This document shows positions 10,923 through 22,866 of a stretch of DNA of 64,000 nucleotides, one piece after another. Origin of the DNA: Hymenopellis radicata (Eukaryota; Basidiomycota; Agaricomycetes; Agaricales; Physalacriaceae); assembly GCA_015501595.1 (NCBI GenBank), contig JADNRX010000191.1, positions 1 to 64,000 of the forward strand, written 5' to 3'. The position numbers and the translations under genes were made by a program. The notes beneath the pieces were generated by a model. The model was given only the letters and a program-made list of their open reading frames with translations. It did no database searches and was not told the DNA's origin. Every line of letters starts with the position of its first letter. Within the stretch, counting starts at the first letter, position 1.

Positions 10923-11763
10923 TCAACAACCAGTCAACTGCGGTAGTACTCCCAGATACATGCGACTCACATAGTCGCCTAGGTGAGGCCAAGAGCCGCA
11001 CCAGCCCGACGCAGCACTAGTCGCGGTGATTTTGACGTTGTTCTAGGTTCATTCTTTAGCATGTAAAGGCAGCGATGGAAAGACCTACATAAGTAACCGG
11101 CCCAAAGTCGAAGGGTACGTCGTATAACTGCAGGTATTTCAGCGAGGCTTCCTGTCAAGACGACATGTTGGTACCTCAACAGCGAAGATCGCACTAACAT
11201 GATACTGAATACCCACGGAAGTCCGAAAGCGTCAAAGAACACTCACCGATTCATGGTACTACCCGTCACGTTGAGCGTTGTAGTTGCGGACTGACTTCCG
11301 CTGGTTAACGTGCAAGTCCAAACCGAACTGCTAGACTAATGTACAAGATGAGGTAGGTATCTTCAGTGGATGGAGAAAGAGACAAACCAGATCGAAAGTA
11401 AAGTGCACGGTGTTGCCTGGATATACATTAAAGCCATTCCCCCATGGCAAGGAAGGTGTCCCGTAAAAGCCATCGCCAATCCACCAGGTGCCGCTACGCC
11501 CATCCAAAACAGCTTGAAGGACGCCATTGTTGCTTTGGACGCCAGGCCAGACGTACGGTGTCCCGCCCGCCTGGGGAAGATTGGGAACGATCATGTCGCC
11601 GGACATTGAAGTGAAGGTCCTGCATTATGTAGATATCAGCCGATGGGCGATTGCATATGAGGAGGTAGTACCCAGCATCCCATTCGACCGTGTACCAGTT
11701 GACAGCCTTGACACCGACGAAAAGCAGAGAAGAAAGCGCAGCGAGCGATGAAACGAGTCGCAT
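10923..11763 (-). CDS. Secreted hypothetical protein, one frame break
   Basis: Exons 11696-11763, 11388-11619, 11247-11335, 11089-11151 and 10923-11042 encode about 190 residues. Residues 1-20 (MRLVSSLAALSSLLFVGVKA) form a signal peptide. The mature part has a Y-V-W-P-G-V-Q segment, D-G-R-S-G-T-W-W, a TSGSQSATTTLNVTG beta-rich stretch, then DVPFDFGPVTY and NNVKITATS...WCGSW. These motifs recur in a family of small secreted agaricomycete proteins that I cannot name with certainty; the beta-rich pattern suggests a jelly-roll fold. Exon 3 ends in phase 2, but exon 4 needs phase 0 to read EASLKYLQLYDVP, so one base (expected GGGAAG instead of GGAAG after the acceptor near 11151) seems missing. 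Either an assembly error or a pseudogene. Confidence 0.6.
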
Positions 11764-14360
11764 AGTGGACGAGAGGCTTCCGCATTATTGTCCTCGAGTT
11801 GGTTTATAAAGACAAGACTATCCGCGGACCGCCTCGCGCTCCGGAAGCGGAGCAACAGAGCCAGAGGGCATTAAAGAAATCCATATGACATTGGGTGTTC
11901 TTCGGAAGGTCCTGCGATGAAAAGAGCTGCCGATAAATGAGATGACCATGCGCATGAAGTGTCTTCATTGGCAGCCTGAAGCTCGGAAGAAGTTGGAGCT
12001 ATTTATTGTCAGAGCTAGATAGACGCAAATCTGTTTCTGATAGATATGGTGGACGTTCGCGTCCATCAGGAGTGCATGTGTCGCGTCATGATGGAGTGGG
12101 TGAGATTCGGAGTTTGTCGGAAATTAGGTAACCCTAACCACAAGCGCGTCTTTTCCTCTTTTTCTCTCTTACTTGCGCACCACCAGCAGAGTCTCAAACT
12201 CAGTCGACACTATCTCGAAAGGTTTAACCCAACGAATAATGTACGTTTTTCGATTTACAGACATGACTCATGTACATCCAAATCCTTAGTGGCATTTCCT
12301 GCTTTTACCATTGTCCGACACCCCATCTACGTGTTCGATGCCCATTGACGCTTGTGCTGATGTTACCCCGAATCTAGCCCTGACATGACAACCAAGTTTG
12401 AAGCCGCTGAACCCATACAAGAAGCTCTGAGCCCACACTTTGGCCTAGATGGACGACTACCTTAGTAACACGGACAACAATAAGATCTTACTGACTACAG
12501 CATGTCTCTCTTCTCCCTTGAGGCCCTACTAGCACAAGCCTCACGCATCCCGCTGGTACCTTGGAGTCTTTTGATACCAATCAACTTGATGGGCATCGTC
12601 TTATTCAACCTCTGGAGACTTTGTCCTTAGCATCTGCTTCTGGCCACTTCTTGGTCCTACTCGCCACTCAACTAATTCTTGCCTACGTCAGGCGTCTCTA
12701 AGACTTGGTACTATGCTACCTAACACGCACTTTCTGCTTCCCAGCCACTTACGCGACGATCTAAACATCATATCGGTGAGAACTTATAGTGCGCTTGAAC
12801 GGTGGCAAGCGTACTGGGACTTAACTCGCCATTCTCAGCGCACTACTATCGTCACCCGCTGCATTCAACGCCTCCTCTGCCGCTCATGTGCTCTTAGCCT
12901 CGCCGAGGATGGCTGCAACGTCGCTCTCGTCGCAGCAATCCGAGTTGTCCCAACTCAAACGCGAGATCGAGTCCAAAGGCGTCAAGCGCTGCTCTTACGT
13001 TTGCGAGCAGTCCACGAAGAAGATAAGAATCTGATTGACAATGTTGTCGGGGATCTTGGTGGTGAGGATATCGTAAATCTGCTCTTGTTAATGAGACTGT
13101 TAATGTCCGAAATCGTTGATACAGGTCTGCTTGCAGATTTCGAGCCGCACCCCCTTCCAGCAGCAGCTATCCAAGATATCACTTCGGCCTCGCTATGCTC
13201 GCCTCTAAAGAATGTGACTTCGTGACGGGTAAGACCTGCTGTCGTTGCCATTTGACGCGTCTGACTCAAGTTGTACATGTAGGACAAACGGCAAACTTTC
13301 TGCTCTGAGAATGCCTTCAACGTTTTGACGCAACTTTCTTCAGAATGCAATCAACCGGGGGGAGGGGGGGGCGGCTTGCTGATGAACTGAAGTGTACCGG
13401 TTAGGTGATCAACGAAATATACAAGAGCTAAATGAACGTGTTACGGGAACTTCTTCAAGTACACTACTTTCCGAGAGATGCCCAAACGGTTATTCTCGAG
13501 TCAGCACGTCACTGTGATGCGGACCGTGGGCACAAAGAAGGGTGCGGTCTACTGGACGTGCAGGGACCGCGAGAACCTGTAGTCGGGCGCTTCGTCGAAG
13601 AAGAGAAGGACCTGAATGGGTGCCATCGAAATAATATTCCCGAAGGCATGTGCATCGGCTCCTCCTTCTTGAGACGCTCGATTGAGGACGGCTGTGAATG
13701 TGCGTACTTAATGTATTTTACCTCCTCCAGGAATTTCGCTGACTCTGCTTGTAGTAGAACCGTACCGTTACTTCAAGTATTTGAAATGCAGGGCCCAGAC
13801 GCCTGTGAATACTAAGTAGTTCGCCGTATGCGTTCGCCTCTTTGCGCGCAGTATTCGTGTGAGACAGAGTCGGGTTTGCGAAGTGCCTACGGCAGTCTTG
13901 GGACGTGGGCGACTTACAGCTATCCTGGAACGTGCACGAAGTCAGGATCAACACAACACCCTGTTTCTCCTTCCGTACTGCTCTGCAAACTCATCTCGAT
14001 GTCCTTCCAGCTCCGGTCCGTGCATGCGCAAATGAAGCTCAGGCCTTAATATCGCTTAGCGCACTCTGTGCCCCCGGGATGTGATGTCGCCAATCGATAA
14101 GTAGACCCTCAACAAATCACCACGAATGCCTAGGAATGCCTCCGAGCCGAGTTAAAGAGGAAGTGTACGTTATGATGTGATGGGAATTCAATGGCTTCGC
14201 ACACGAGGCTGCCACGACGTGCTATTATACAAGTGTTGTCTTCCCGCGCTTTGGGTTTAAAGAGGATGGCTGGTATGGGACAAAGACAAGGCAAAGACTC
14301 TCCACTACGGTCGCCAGCACCAATCCGAGCCACCAGACACCCATTTCTCGAGCGACCGAT
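11764..14360. other. Long intergenic stretch, no supported gene
   Basis: Several frames of 70-170 codons exist (for example plus strand 12713-13225) but they lack conserved motifs, splice support or composition bias and overlap equal frames on the other strand. A telomere-like AACCCTAACC occurs at 12130-12140 and a G-rich run at 13357-13373. A weakly coding-like ATGTCTCTCTTCTCCCTTGA starts at 12501 but soon hits stops. Confidence 0.5.
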
Positions 14361-15071
14361 ATGCCTATCGACTACATTCCCCGCCCGAAGAACCCCTTCA
14401 TCTTCTTCCGCTCCCACTACTACAAACACCCCTCCGAGTTCCTGGGCGCATCGGCTCAGCCGCACAAGGACCAGAACTCTGTCTCGCGCGCTGCCGGGGC
14501 GATCTGGCAGACGCTGAGCGACTGCGAGCGGGCCCCTTTCGTCGAACAGGCGCGGCTCGAGCGGGAGCGGTACAAACGGGAGTACCCAGACTACAGGTAC
14601 GGCAGTAATGGGGGCGTGAAGCCGCGAAGGAGTGCTCCCGCGAGAAAGCGCGCGCGCAGAGAGACGATCCCGCGCGTCCGGCCGTCTTACCGGGTCATAG
14701 CACCTGCACCTCCACCACCACCGTCGCCTTCATCATCATCGGCCTCTCCTCCGCTGCGCACACCTTCACCAGTGCCCGAGCCGGAACGATACGAGCCTGA
14801 TCTGCATCCCGATTACACGATCGGGGCGGAGTTTGCGTTTCCGACGATGGACTGGGAGGCAGAGCTTGACCGGTGGGCGACGTCTCCGCCCGTGCCCATC
14901 AAGGAAGAGTGGGACACGTACGTCTCGCCATTCTTTCCGCTGCAGGACGACGAGGTGAAGCCGTACTCGTTCGCGCCTTTCTCCGATAGTTCTGTGTCAT
15001 CCGACGAGTACACGTTCTTCCATGAGCCGTCGGTTCAGGTTAAGGTGGAGGAGGAGGACGCCTATTGCTAG
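14361..15071 (+). CDS. HMG-box transcription factor, single exon
   Basis: 236 residues without introns. Residues 7-78 form an HMG box: IPRPKNPFIFFRSHYYK, then S-R-A-A-G-A-I-W, and a basic third helix ending ERERYKREYPDYRY. The RPKNxFIxFR...[SA]..[IL]W pattern is that of the sequence-specific mat/ROX1-like fungal HMG class, which bends DNA at A/T-rich sites to regulate mating or development. A basic cluster (PRRSAPARKRARR, about residues 88-100) is a likely nuclear signal. Residues 115-140 are Pro/Ser-rich and the C-terminal 90 residues are acidic and aromatic, like an activation domain. There is no pheromone receptor or homeodomain neighbour, so a mating-type role is not implied. The start is the first ATG before the box. 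Confidence 0.85.
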   Translation: MPIDYIPRPKNPFIFFRSHYYKHPSEFLGASAQPHKDQNSVSRAAGAIWQTLSDCERAPFVEQARLERERYKREYPDYRYGSNGGVKPRRSAPARKRARRETIPRVRPSYRVIAPAPPPPPSPSSSSASPPLRTPSPVPEPERYEPDLHPDYTIGAEFAFPTMDWEAELDRWATSPPVPIKEEWDTYVSPFFPLQDDEVKPYSFAPFSDSSVSSDEYTFFHEPSVQVKVEEEDAYC

Positions 15072-15709
15072 AGCGGAGGCGACGAGTCGAATGAATGAAT
15101 GAATTCTTTCAGTGATTAATGTTTCCTCTATGGTTTTTATTTATTGTATCGCGTAGTGCACTGTAACAATCACTGTACTGTAGTTGTTGTAACATTAGGA
15201 CACCACTCTGTAAAAAAGGAGAAGAAGATTGTACAGATGAATCGAACATGAAAAAATGAAAGCCGGGTTTGTTCAACGTTCAACCCTTTGGCGAAGTTGT
15301 TCATCGATCGTAAAGTGGAGGTTAGAAATGCACACACCACAAAGATAGGCCGCCTAACAGTACAATGTCATGTATGTGATGCGCCGCTCCAATAACAGAC
15401 GATGAGGGTCACAGAGTAAGCGAGACGGTACGTGCGTTTGGAGAAAATGGAAGCGGAGTAGTAGGGTCCTACATGAAGCGCTGCGCTATCCACCAAAGTC
15501 TACCACATCCCATGAAGCTAGCCATGGTTCGCAAACATGCTCGAGTTTGTAGAGCGAGTTCGGGTATCGGAGTGTTCTAGAGAAGGCTTGAGGGCCAAGC
15601 CGAATTCAGGAGGAGGGCGATTAATCTAATACATGATCATAGAAGTGAATTAGGGTAGTACATATTTCGGCATTGCCCAATACCTCAAAGGATAGCTAAA
15701 ATACTAGCT
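15072..15709. other. Intergenic gap between convergent genes
   Basis: Lies between the stop of the HMG-box gene and the stop of the minus-strand UbiA gene, so it holds two 3' regions. An A-rich stretch at 15215-15260 could include poly(A) signals. No gene seen. Confidence 0.5.
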
Positions 15710-16682
15710 TCAGTGGGCCTTCAACGCCACACTTGCTGCCACCAATTGAAGTAAGAAGAGCACCGTGTACACCCTGTAGGTGATCTTGTCTGCATGGAGC
15801 GTACGAAATGCAAACAGGCGGGCAACTACAAGCAGACTCGTGAAGGCAATCGCGGCCGACATAAACCTCCCCGCAGCATCGTTCCTATGCTCAAGAATAC
15901 GGTTCTTGATCAAGAAAGACTGCGTCACAATAATACCCGTTGAGACGTACAAGCGCGCTGTCGTTCGCTTTCAACAAAAAGCATAACAATAAAAGAGTAC
16001 AACTTACATGACATATCACCTAGAATGATAGGCGTCGTTCGACGACCACCCTTGAGATCCCCGGGGACGTCGCGAAAGTCCTGGACAGAGAAGGTCCAAA
16101 GCGCGTACATGGCGACGACCTTCGTCCACTCCCAACCTATTTGCGGAGAAGATCCTCCAATGGCCCACGCCGCCATGAGCTGTGCGATGGCCCCCAAACC
16201 CAAGCACATGTCCTTCGTTGGTCCGAAATTGGACAAGCCGAGGAAGTCGTACGCGTATGCGATCGCGATCCAGAGGAGGGTCCACTTCTTCACCCCAAGC
16301 GCATACGAGTACGCGAAAAACAGTACTAAGAGGCCATAATATCGAACGGTCGCTGCCTTGAGGGACGTAGCGCCCGACGCGATGGGCGGTCGGGCTTGTT
16401 GATTTTGTCCTCGTCAACACCAGTGATTTGGTTGGCGACGTTGAATGTATATAGAAAGAAGAAGCCATAGAGGAAGGCAGCGGCGATAGGGCGGGCCAAT
16501 TCCGTCGCCGGGGTGTCTTTGTATAGAAGGGAGGCCATCGTGAAAGCGGGCACCTGTTTTGATCAGATTGGCGGGTCATTTCCCGAGCAGAGAACACATA
16601 CCGGAAGAAGACCGGTTCCAAGGTCACGTCGAACGAATCCCCAGCACAATTTCGCTTCGTTGTACAGAAGAGAGGGAATCAT
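15710..16682 (-). pseudogene. UbiA-type prenyltransferase copy 2, frameshifted
   Basis: Exons 16602-16682, 16008-16553 and 15710-15957 match the other two copies exon by exon. The N-terminus MIPSLLYNEAKLCWGFVRRD is conserved. The first aspartate motif NQITGVDEDKINKPDRP and the second DFRDVPGDLKGGRR are present; in the UbiA superfamily these bind Mg-diphosphate of the isoprenoid substrate inside a membrane bundle. The frame breaks right after KPDRP: one base is missing near GGG at 16384-16386. The acceptor of the last intron, AG in the other copies, is AACGGG here; an upstream in-frame CAG (exon from 15957) would add six residues. Relatives in basidiomycetes include terpene-forming UbiA enzymes, so secondary metabolism is possible, but no terpene partner gene lies here. 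Divergent from copy 1. Confidence 0.75.
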
Positions 16683-18134
16683 GGCGCCGTTGAAGTGCTG
16701 CGCGCGTGATAAGTGAACGTTCATACGACGCGGTACAGTTCACCTACGCGCGGCAGAAGGAATAAGACTCATTATGAATGATACGTGAGTGCACAGCGCG
16801 GGGGAGACGTTGGCCTGAGCGCGTATGAGATGGGCGCACAGGAAGCCTGGCGTCTTATCCACAAGGCGTGTGTTTATCCATCCACCTCCTCCTCGAAACG
16901 GCTCGGTGTATTCTTGTATTAGCTTGATGAAGCGTTACGATATTTTGTGGAGGTATGTCTAACGCGAAATGTGATAGTTAACGCCCGCAAGTTGTTTAAC
17001 AGCAGCTGTTGAATTCAACGTCCGGATGACCACCACCACGGACGGTATCTGCGCTCCAAGCAGCCGGACATTGACGATGAGCTGATGTGTACTCCGCTGT
17101 TACGCGATTCTTTGAGGAAAGGCGAGGTCATGATGGGAAGACGATCGATGAATTTACCCTTGTTTGTTGCGAACGGCTTGCCTCCTGCCTCCATGCGTCG
17201 CACCCACTGCTCTATAACAACATAACGACGTCGTTTCTCGGGTTTTCTTTGTGTTTCTCACTGTCAATTTATTTGCTTTCTTGCTTTCCTTGCTGTTCGG
17301 TATCTTTCACCTAAGAGTACAGCTGATTTCGCTTACGGTTCTAGTTCTGCTCATTTACGACGTGTATTCTTGCATGGACCCTACCCCATCTCATCCCGCC
17401 CGTGACCCTCATGCACAGTAGCCTCCGAGCGAGTCGCGATGCGCAATCAACCGCTAGAGTGAAAAAACGCCAAGGTAGCCCGTGCCGGGCCGAAGCGCTC
17501 CCTTACATAAGTTTTCAACGACCGCCACAATGATGTGGCACAATCAACTACACCGCCCTGCACTCTATTTTCCATGTGGCGTCTGGAGCACCACGGGAAG
17601 TCGCCCGAAAAGGTTTCACTCAGACATATGGGCATCGTGAAACGCGGCCTCAAGATTGTACCGGAGGCAAAATGCCAATTTAAATGCTGACGATGAGATG
17701 TAAGTACCGAGGCTTGTTTTGGTCCGCCCTGCATGATAACTTACTATTTTTACTTCCTACCAGTCCGCGACGTGCCCGACCGTTGGTTAGTGCTATATTG
17801 AATCTCTGGTTCAAGTCTGGAGCAGTCTACGCGTCCTTGACGGGACGCATACTTTTTCAATATCATGCACTCGAGCTCCTGATGTGCCTTCAGTTCAATT
17901 ACAGGAATGGAGTTGATCCCCATTAGATGAACGGTAAGAGTCCCATTTATTTATGAAGCTGGGTACATCCCCGAGGAGCGCTGAAACCAGAAACACCCAG
18001 CGATAGCGTTTAAAAGGCCGGCAGTACTGTGTCGAGGAGTCGCCGCACTCGAGGTCCGGATACCACGTCTTTCAGGTGAGCCAGTGCTCTCTACTGCGTC
18101 TCATGCGACTTTTCTTAGCACCTTTAGCAGTATC
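16683..18134. other. Intergenic region between head-to-head UbiA genes
   Basis: About 1.45 kb separating the start codons of two divergent UbiA copies, so it should contain both promoters if either is expressed. No repeat symmetry around the centre and no coding frame that I can support. Short frames at 17447-17734 (minus) have no recognisable content. Confidence 0.5.
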
Positions 18135-19118
18135 ATGATTATTTCTGTTCTCCACAAGGAACTAAAACTATGCTGGGGCTTCGTGCGACGTGATCTCGGA
18201 ACTGGTCTTCTTCCCGTACGTGTAACGTGTTTCCCATACCGAGTAAAATGTCCCACCAGTCTTGATGAAAGGTAGGTTCCCGCTTTCACGTTGGCATCAC
18301 TCCTATACAAGAACACCCCGACGGAGGAAATGCCTCGCCTTGTAGCCGCTGCGTTCCTATATGGGTTCCTCTACCTCTACTCTTTCGTGGTCGCGAACCA
18401 AATCACGGGCGTTGACGAGGACAAGATCAACAAACCTGATCGTCCGATCGCGTCTGGCGCCACGTCCCTCAAAGCAGCGACTATCCGATATTACGTCCTC
18501 TCAGCGCTGTACTTTGGCTACTCGTATGTGCTTGGGGTGCAGAAGTGGACTCTCCTTTGGATCGCGACTACGTACGCGCACAACTTTCTCGGGTTTTCGA
18601 ACTTTGGGCCAACGAAGGACATGTGCATGGGTTTGGGGGCGATTGCACAGCTCATGGCGGCATGGGCCATCGGGGGTCTGCGCCGCAGATGGGCTGGCAG
18701 TGGACGAAGATCATCACGATCTACATGTCATGGCCCATCCCTCTCCAAGACCTTCGTGACGTTCCCGGTGATCTCAAGGCCGGTCGGCGCACGACGCCTA
18801 TTATTCTGGGTGATACGATGTGTAAGTCATACCCTTTGGTTCTTGTACAGTTTCTGAGAGTATGCAACAGCGCGCATCCACATCACAGCGGGCATTTTTG
18901 TATCGCAGTATCTACTGATCAAGCATTGTATTCTTCAGCAGAGGGATGATGCTACGGGCAGGCTTATTTCGGCTGTGATTGCCTTGATGAGTCTGGCTGT
19001 GGTAGCGCGCCTCTTTGCGTTCCGCACGCTTCACGGTGACAGGATTTCCTACTGGGTTTATACGGTGCTTTACGTATTTCAACCTGTGGCGGCCTGTGTG
19101 ACGTTGAAGGCTCAATAA
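18135..19118 (+). pseudogene. UbiA-type prenyltransferase copy 1, frameshifted
   Basis: Exons 18135-18215, 18276-18821 and 18889-19118 would give a 285-residue membrane protein. Residue 68 begins NQITGVDEDKINKPDRP (first Asp-rich motif, intact); about residue 190 carries DLRDVPGDLKAGRR (second motif). Six to eight hydrophobic helices alternate through the protein, as expected for the UbiA superfamily, which transfers or cyclises prenyl diphosphates in membranes. A single base is missing in the G run at 18672-18676: one frame gives ..AWAIGG and the +1 frame continues APQMGWQWTK. Splice sites all fit if that base is restored, including exon 2 phase. This is the only copy with the KPDRPIASGA segment in frame. 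No TATA box is obvious. Confidence 0.75.
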
Positions 19119-19274
19119 AGCTCGGATATACATAGGCATTCGTCTGCCGGAAGGCGACCCTTTGTAGATTATCCATCGACACCTAGCAGGATGCATGAGC
19201 GTACTACGGACTGTGTAATGTCAACACGCTTATTAGAGTTTTAAAAGTCAAGAGACTGTCGGGCTTACCGTATC

Positions 19275-22200
19275 TCAGCGTCGGCATCTTGGAACTTCTT
19301 CTTCAGCGTTATTCTCGTCGTTTTTTGCACCATTTAGCCCCGCTATCGACGCCACGCCATCCTGTATCGGCGGCCTATACTTTCTGCCTCTATGCTGTTC
19401 AAATTGGGTTGTCTCGTCGTCATCCTTAGCGTCGTCACTTTCATGGCTACTGCTTCCGTCCACATCGTGCGGGGCACATAGCGCAGCGGCTATTGCCTCC
19501 CGCAATGTTCCTGTAGAGACCGGCGAATTTTTTTCGTCAGTGCCGACACGCCTAGTTGCTTGTGCGCCTTCTACCAGTGTGTCTGTCGTTCACGCGGCCG
19601 GATAGGACACATTGTCAAGGTTAATTTACCGGTGACAAAGGTCAGCATATCTGATTCTCTGCCATTCATCACGGGTTGGACAGAAATAACTGACACTTAG
19701 ACTATCACAGTGCGCATGGAAACGCTCGTCTCGCATGTCAAGAATCGACATGCTTGGTCGACTTGAATTTGTTCCATCTACTAACGACTCTCCGGTAGCC
19801 TATTGGCTAGCTGGGCTCGACTCTCGGCCGGAGATTGTAAATGCTGTTCTGTGCGTCCTACTTTTGTCTTGCTTTGCTTTGCGTCAGTTCCTGCTTGTAC
19901 CAAGGATTTGATCATTCTCTTGTTTCTCGTTTGAATTGTACTCTGCTTTAGTACCCACTCTCTCCTTTGGTGTCCGCAGCCTGACCGAACGTTGCCTGTC
20001 CCTTCACCAGCAAGATCCCTCTCTCCTTCCATATCCGACTCGTCCATACATTCCCTTCAGACCGATTCCTTGTTCCACACTCACCCTACCCTCCTCCGTC
20101 TTGTTCTTCCTTTGCCACTGTACAGTCAATATGGCGGCGACTGTAGTCTCGTAAACCGACTCAACGAGAGAAGATGGGATACTCACGATCGTCTCTTAGT
20201 AGAGTCTGGAACCTATGTGGGGGGTACCTCATAGGCTCACTTCGACTTTCAAAATTGTAGGTGCCGAACCCTAACCCAGAGCGTGCCGTCGGACCGGACA
20301 CTCCCGAGATCTAACTGACATCGCTCGCAGTAGTTTTCATTCCACTTCCATCATGCATCTCGAATTCACCGCCTAGAGTACCCTACACTCGCATATGATC
20401 TCATTCCTCAAAATTTCCATGTCATCAGACGTCCGCCCGATAAGTAATGACAGCATCTCGACAACAATCCTCTGAATGGCTGGATGTGCTGCCAAAGTGA
20501 TCAGTAATGCGCAAGCCGCACTGCCGTGGTGCGTTTTAAAACTCCGAAGTGAGCCTAGGCTCAAGACTACGGCGACTGGTGCTATCACGCTTCCTCTTCA
20601 TGCTTGTCTACTGTTTGACTCTCCATGCGAGTGGGATGGCTCAACGGCTCTCATTCAGCGTGTGCTGCCTCCAATGTCGTCTTTTTTTCAAGGGTTTGCA
20701 CAGCGTCCTCAATCTTTTCAATCAGGTCGTCCGTCGGCACATGCTCCTGTTCGTCGCATGGTATGTTTGATACAGTCCGATGGCACACCCGTTAACCAAG
20801 TTAATTTCTGCTAGATGCTGATTTTTGGTTCTCAGCTACCGATGCTGTCGCGTATCGTGAGTAGTCTTGTACTGCGTTGTTACGACATCATCGCCGTGGT
20901 CGTGTATCTCAACGGTCTTGACTTGAATTCTGTTTGGCTCACTGTCTTTTTTGTGTATTCTTCAAGTCCGAGTTTCTTCAGTATTGTTTCCTTTCCTCCA
21001 TATACATACCACCTGAGGCATCCTCTCACTTGCAGCGTAGCTTAAATGGCTTGAGACATTCAACTTGAGCAAAAAAGTGATGAAGCTATTCGGTCTCCGT
21101 TACAGGTGGGCTACGCAGCCACAATTTGGCACCACAGACTTGAAGCAGAGAGGCCATCACACTGTGTGATGACGGCGACATGTATTGAACACCGTGTCAA
21201 CAGGTTTGTTTCGAGCGTACTCATTTAGCCATTTACTGTGCCACAATGGCATCCTACCCAAAGTATAACTGAAGGAAAAAGAGCAACTCTGCTAGGGCAC
21301 TTCGACGGACAACAGCTACACCATCCGACCGTGGACGTGGACATCAACTTGGGCTTAGAGCTGCGGTAGGTGAGTAGCACATTTATCGTGGAGCAACCCT
21401 CATCGGTAAGTACTACCAGAAAAGACTCCTAAAATTCCTGTAGCAACTACAAGTAGAGACAGGCCGAAACCGAAGAAGAGTAAAAAAAATAGAAAGCATA
21501 CTCGTCCAAACGGCGCATGACAGCTACACCATCCGACCGTGAACATGCACATCAAAATGGGCTAGGTGAGAGTATATTTTGCGGACAACGAGATGAAAAG
21601 AGTTTGGGTAAGTATCAATTTGTGAAGCAGTGACTCGGAGTAGTGAATAGATACGTCCCCAGAGTTGGAACGGAGGGGCCGGGAGGGCACAGAGGAGGAC
21701 GTCGGAGCGTGAAGCCCGATCGAGGCCCGTGAAATTGAGGAAAGTGCGTAGTAGTAGTAGTATTACACCACATGGGTCCCCTCGAGGACTGGGCGCGTAT
21801 GTTGAAGAATGAAGACGTGGGCCATCGAGAACGATACATGATGGACGCACCGAAGAAGACGAACTATATCAAGCTTGAAGCAGGTATGGAAGCCATCAGG
21901 GGGAAAAAGAGGTAAAACATGTCGCCTGGGTTCTGGGCTCATCTAACGCTCGGTGTGATAGCTGCTGCGCCATCCGACCTACATGAGTGGAGGACAAACA
22001 GACATCACGTCTCGACAATCTCAGTCAAGACGACGCTAAAATCCTCACGTATGTACATCCTTTGGACAGGAGCGCGGACGAATAAGCAGTGGAATGGAGA
22101 GAGAGAAGAGTTGGTGGTGTTACTTCCCGCGGAGACTTCAGGAGCCAATGCAGGATCTGGACCAGCCAGCTGCCAAGGAGTACCACACTGCCCAAATCTC

Positions 22201-22430
22201 ACATACAAGATCCTGAGACGACTCGGTCCAAACGATATGTTTTCGCGCGAACTCGCGTTTAACCTGGCTGCCAGAGGAAATTATCTCGTCATAGACATCG
22301 CCTGAGAATGTCCTGAGGCGACCAATAACTTGTGAACGCGAGGAGAGAAAGAGCCGCGACGTAACGTAAGCGGCGCCGGCGGCCCCGTCTTTCCTCAAAA
22401 CAGTCATGTTGACACGCGCTAGGACGCCCA
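19275..22430 (+). repeat. Degenerate duplicated unit A, copy 1
   Basis: This stretch aligns over about 2.7 kb, in the same order and orientation, with about 33695-36370. Shared landmarks include CCAGTGTGTCTGTCGTTCA (19573 and 34057), GGTCAGCATATCTGATTCT (19639 and 34118), CATTCCCTTCAGA and GCCCGATCGAGG. It is non-coding: stops in all frames. Copy 1 has an extra 427-bp insertion. It contains tRNA-like A-box motifs and a truncated tRNA-like block near 19790-19835. I read it as the remains of a large non-autonomous transposon or segmental duplication. Confidence 0.8.
20143..20569. mobile_element. 427-bp insertion with 8-bp target duplication
   Basis: Absent from the paralogous unit A copy, where the two flanks are joined (around 34605). 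CGGCGACT is present at both edges (20135-20142 and 20570-20577) and once, as CAGCGACT, in the empty copy. The ends are weakly inverted (GTAGTCTCG at the left, CAAGACTAC at the right). No coding capacity. An 8-bp duplication with short termini fits a non-autonomous hAT- or P-like element; the family is an inference. Confidence 0.65.
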
Positions 22431-22866
22431 ACTAGTTGCCAGCTCCCATACTCTCCAATGGACAGATTCAGCCCTCATTTTTCACAACCGGTAATTGGGA
22501 CCTGGTGCCGTCTCTACCTACCTACCTACCATTGCTTTACCTCGACCACATTCTCTCGCACGGCCATGTTCGATTCGGGCTCCGTTACATATGGACAGGA
22601 CATGCTGTGCCTGTTGAGCGACAGACGTTCAAAGGAAACAGGCGCGACTGGAAACCGATGTCGAAAGGAACCTCGTTGGCGAAATGCGCCAGGTCCCTGT
22701 TTCGCGGAAAATAGCAGCGCAGTGTATACAGCCCAAGCAATTCAGCCGCTGAACAGGGCGAAGGAAAGGAACGGAAACGAGGATGCGGATGGAGGAAGAA
22801 GTTGACGTTGAAGCAAAATGGCGGGGGCATACAAGACGCCGCGGCTTGCCGCATCTCCGTCTAAAA

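Noticed and set aside
12713..13225. 170-codon plus-strand frame as a gene
   Set aside because: No motif or splice support, rare-looking composition, and an overlapping opposite-strand frame of similar length.
14361..15071. HMG-box gene as the mating-type locus
   Set aside because: No homeodomain pair or pheromone/receptor genes around it; agaricomycete mating loci are not defined by HMG boxes.
15710..19118. UbiA pair as part of a biosynthetic gene cluster
   Set aside because: No terpene synthase, P450, methyltransferase or other tailoring gene nearby; only an HMG-box gene and repeats.
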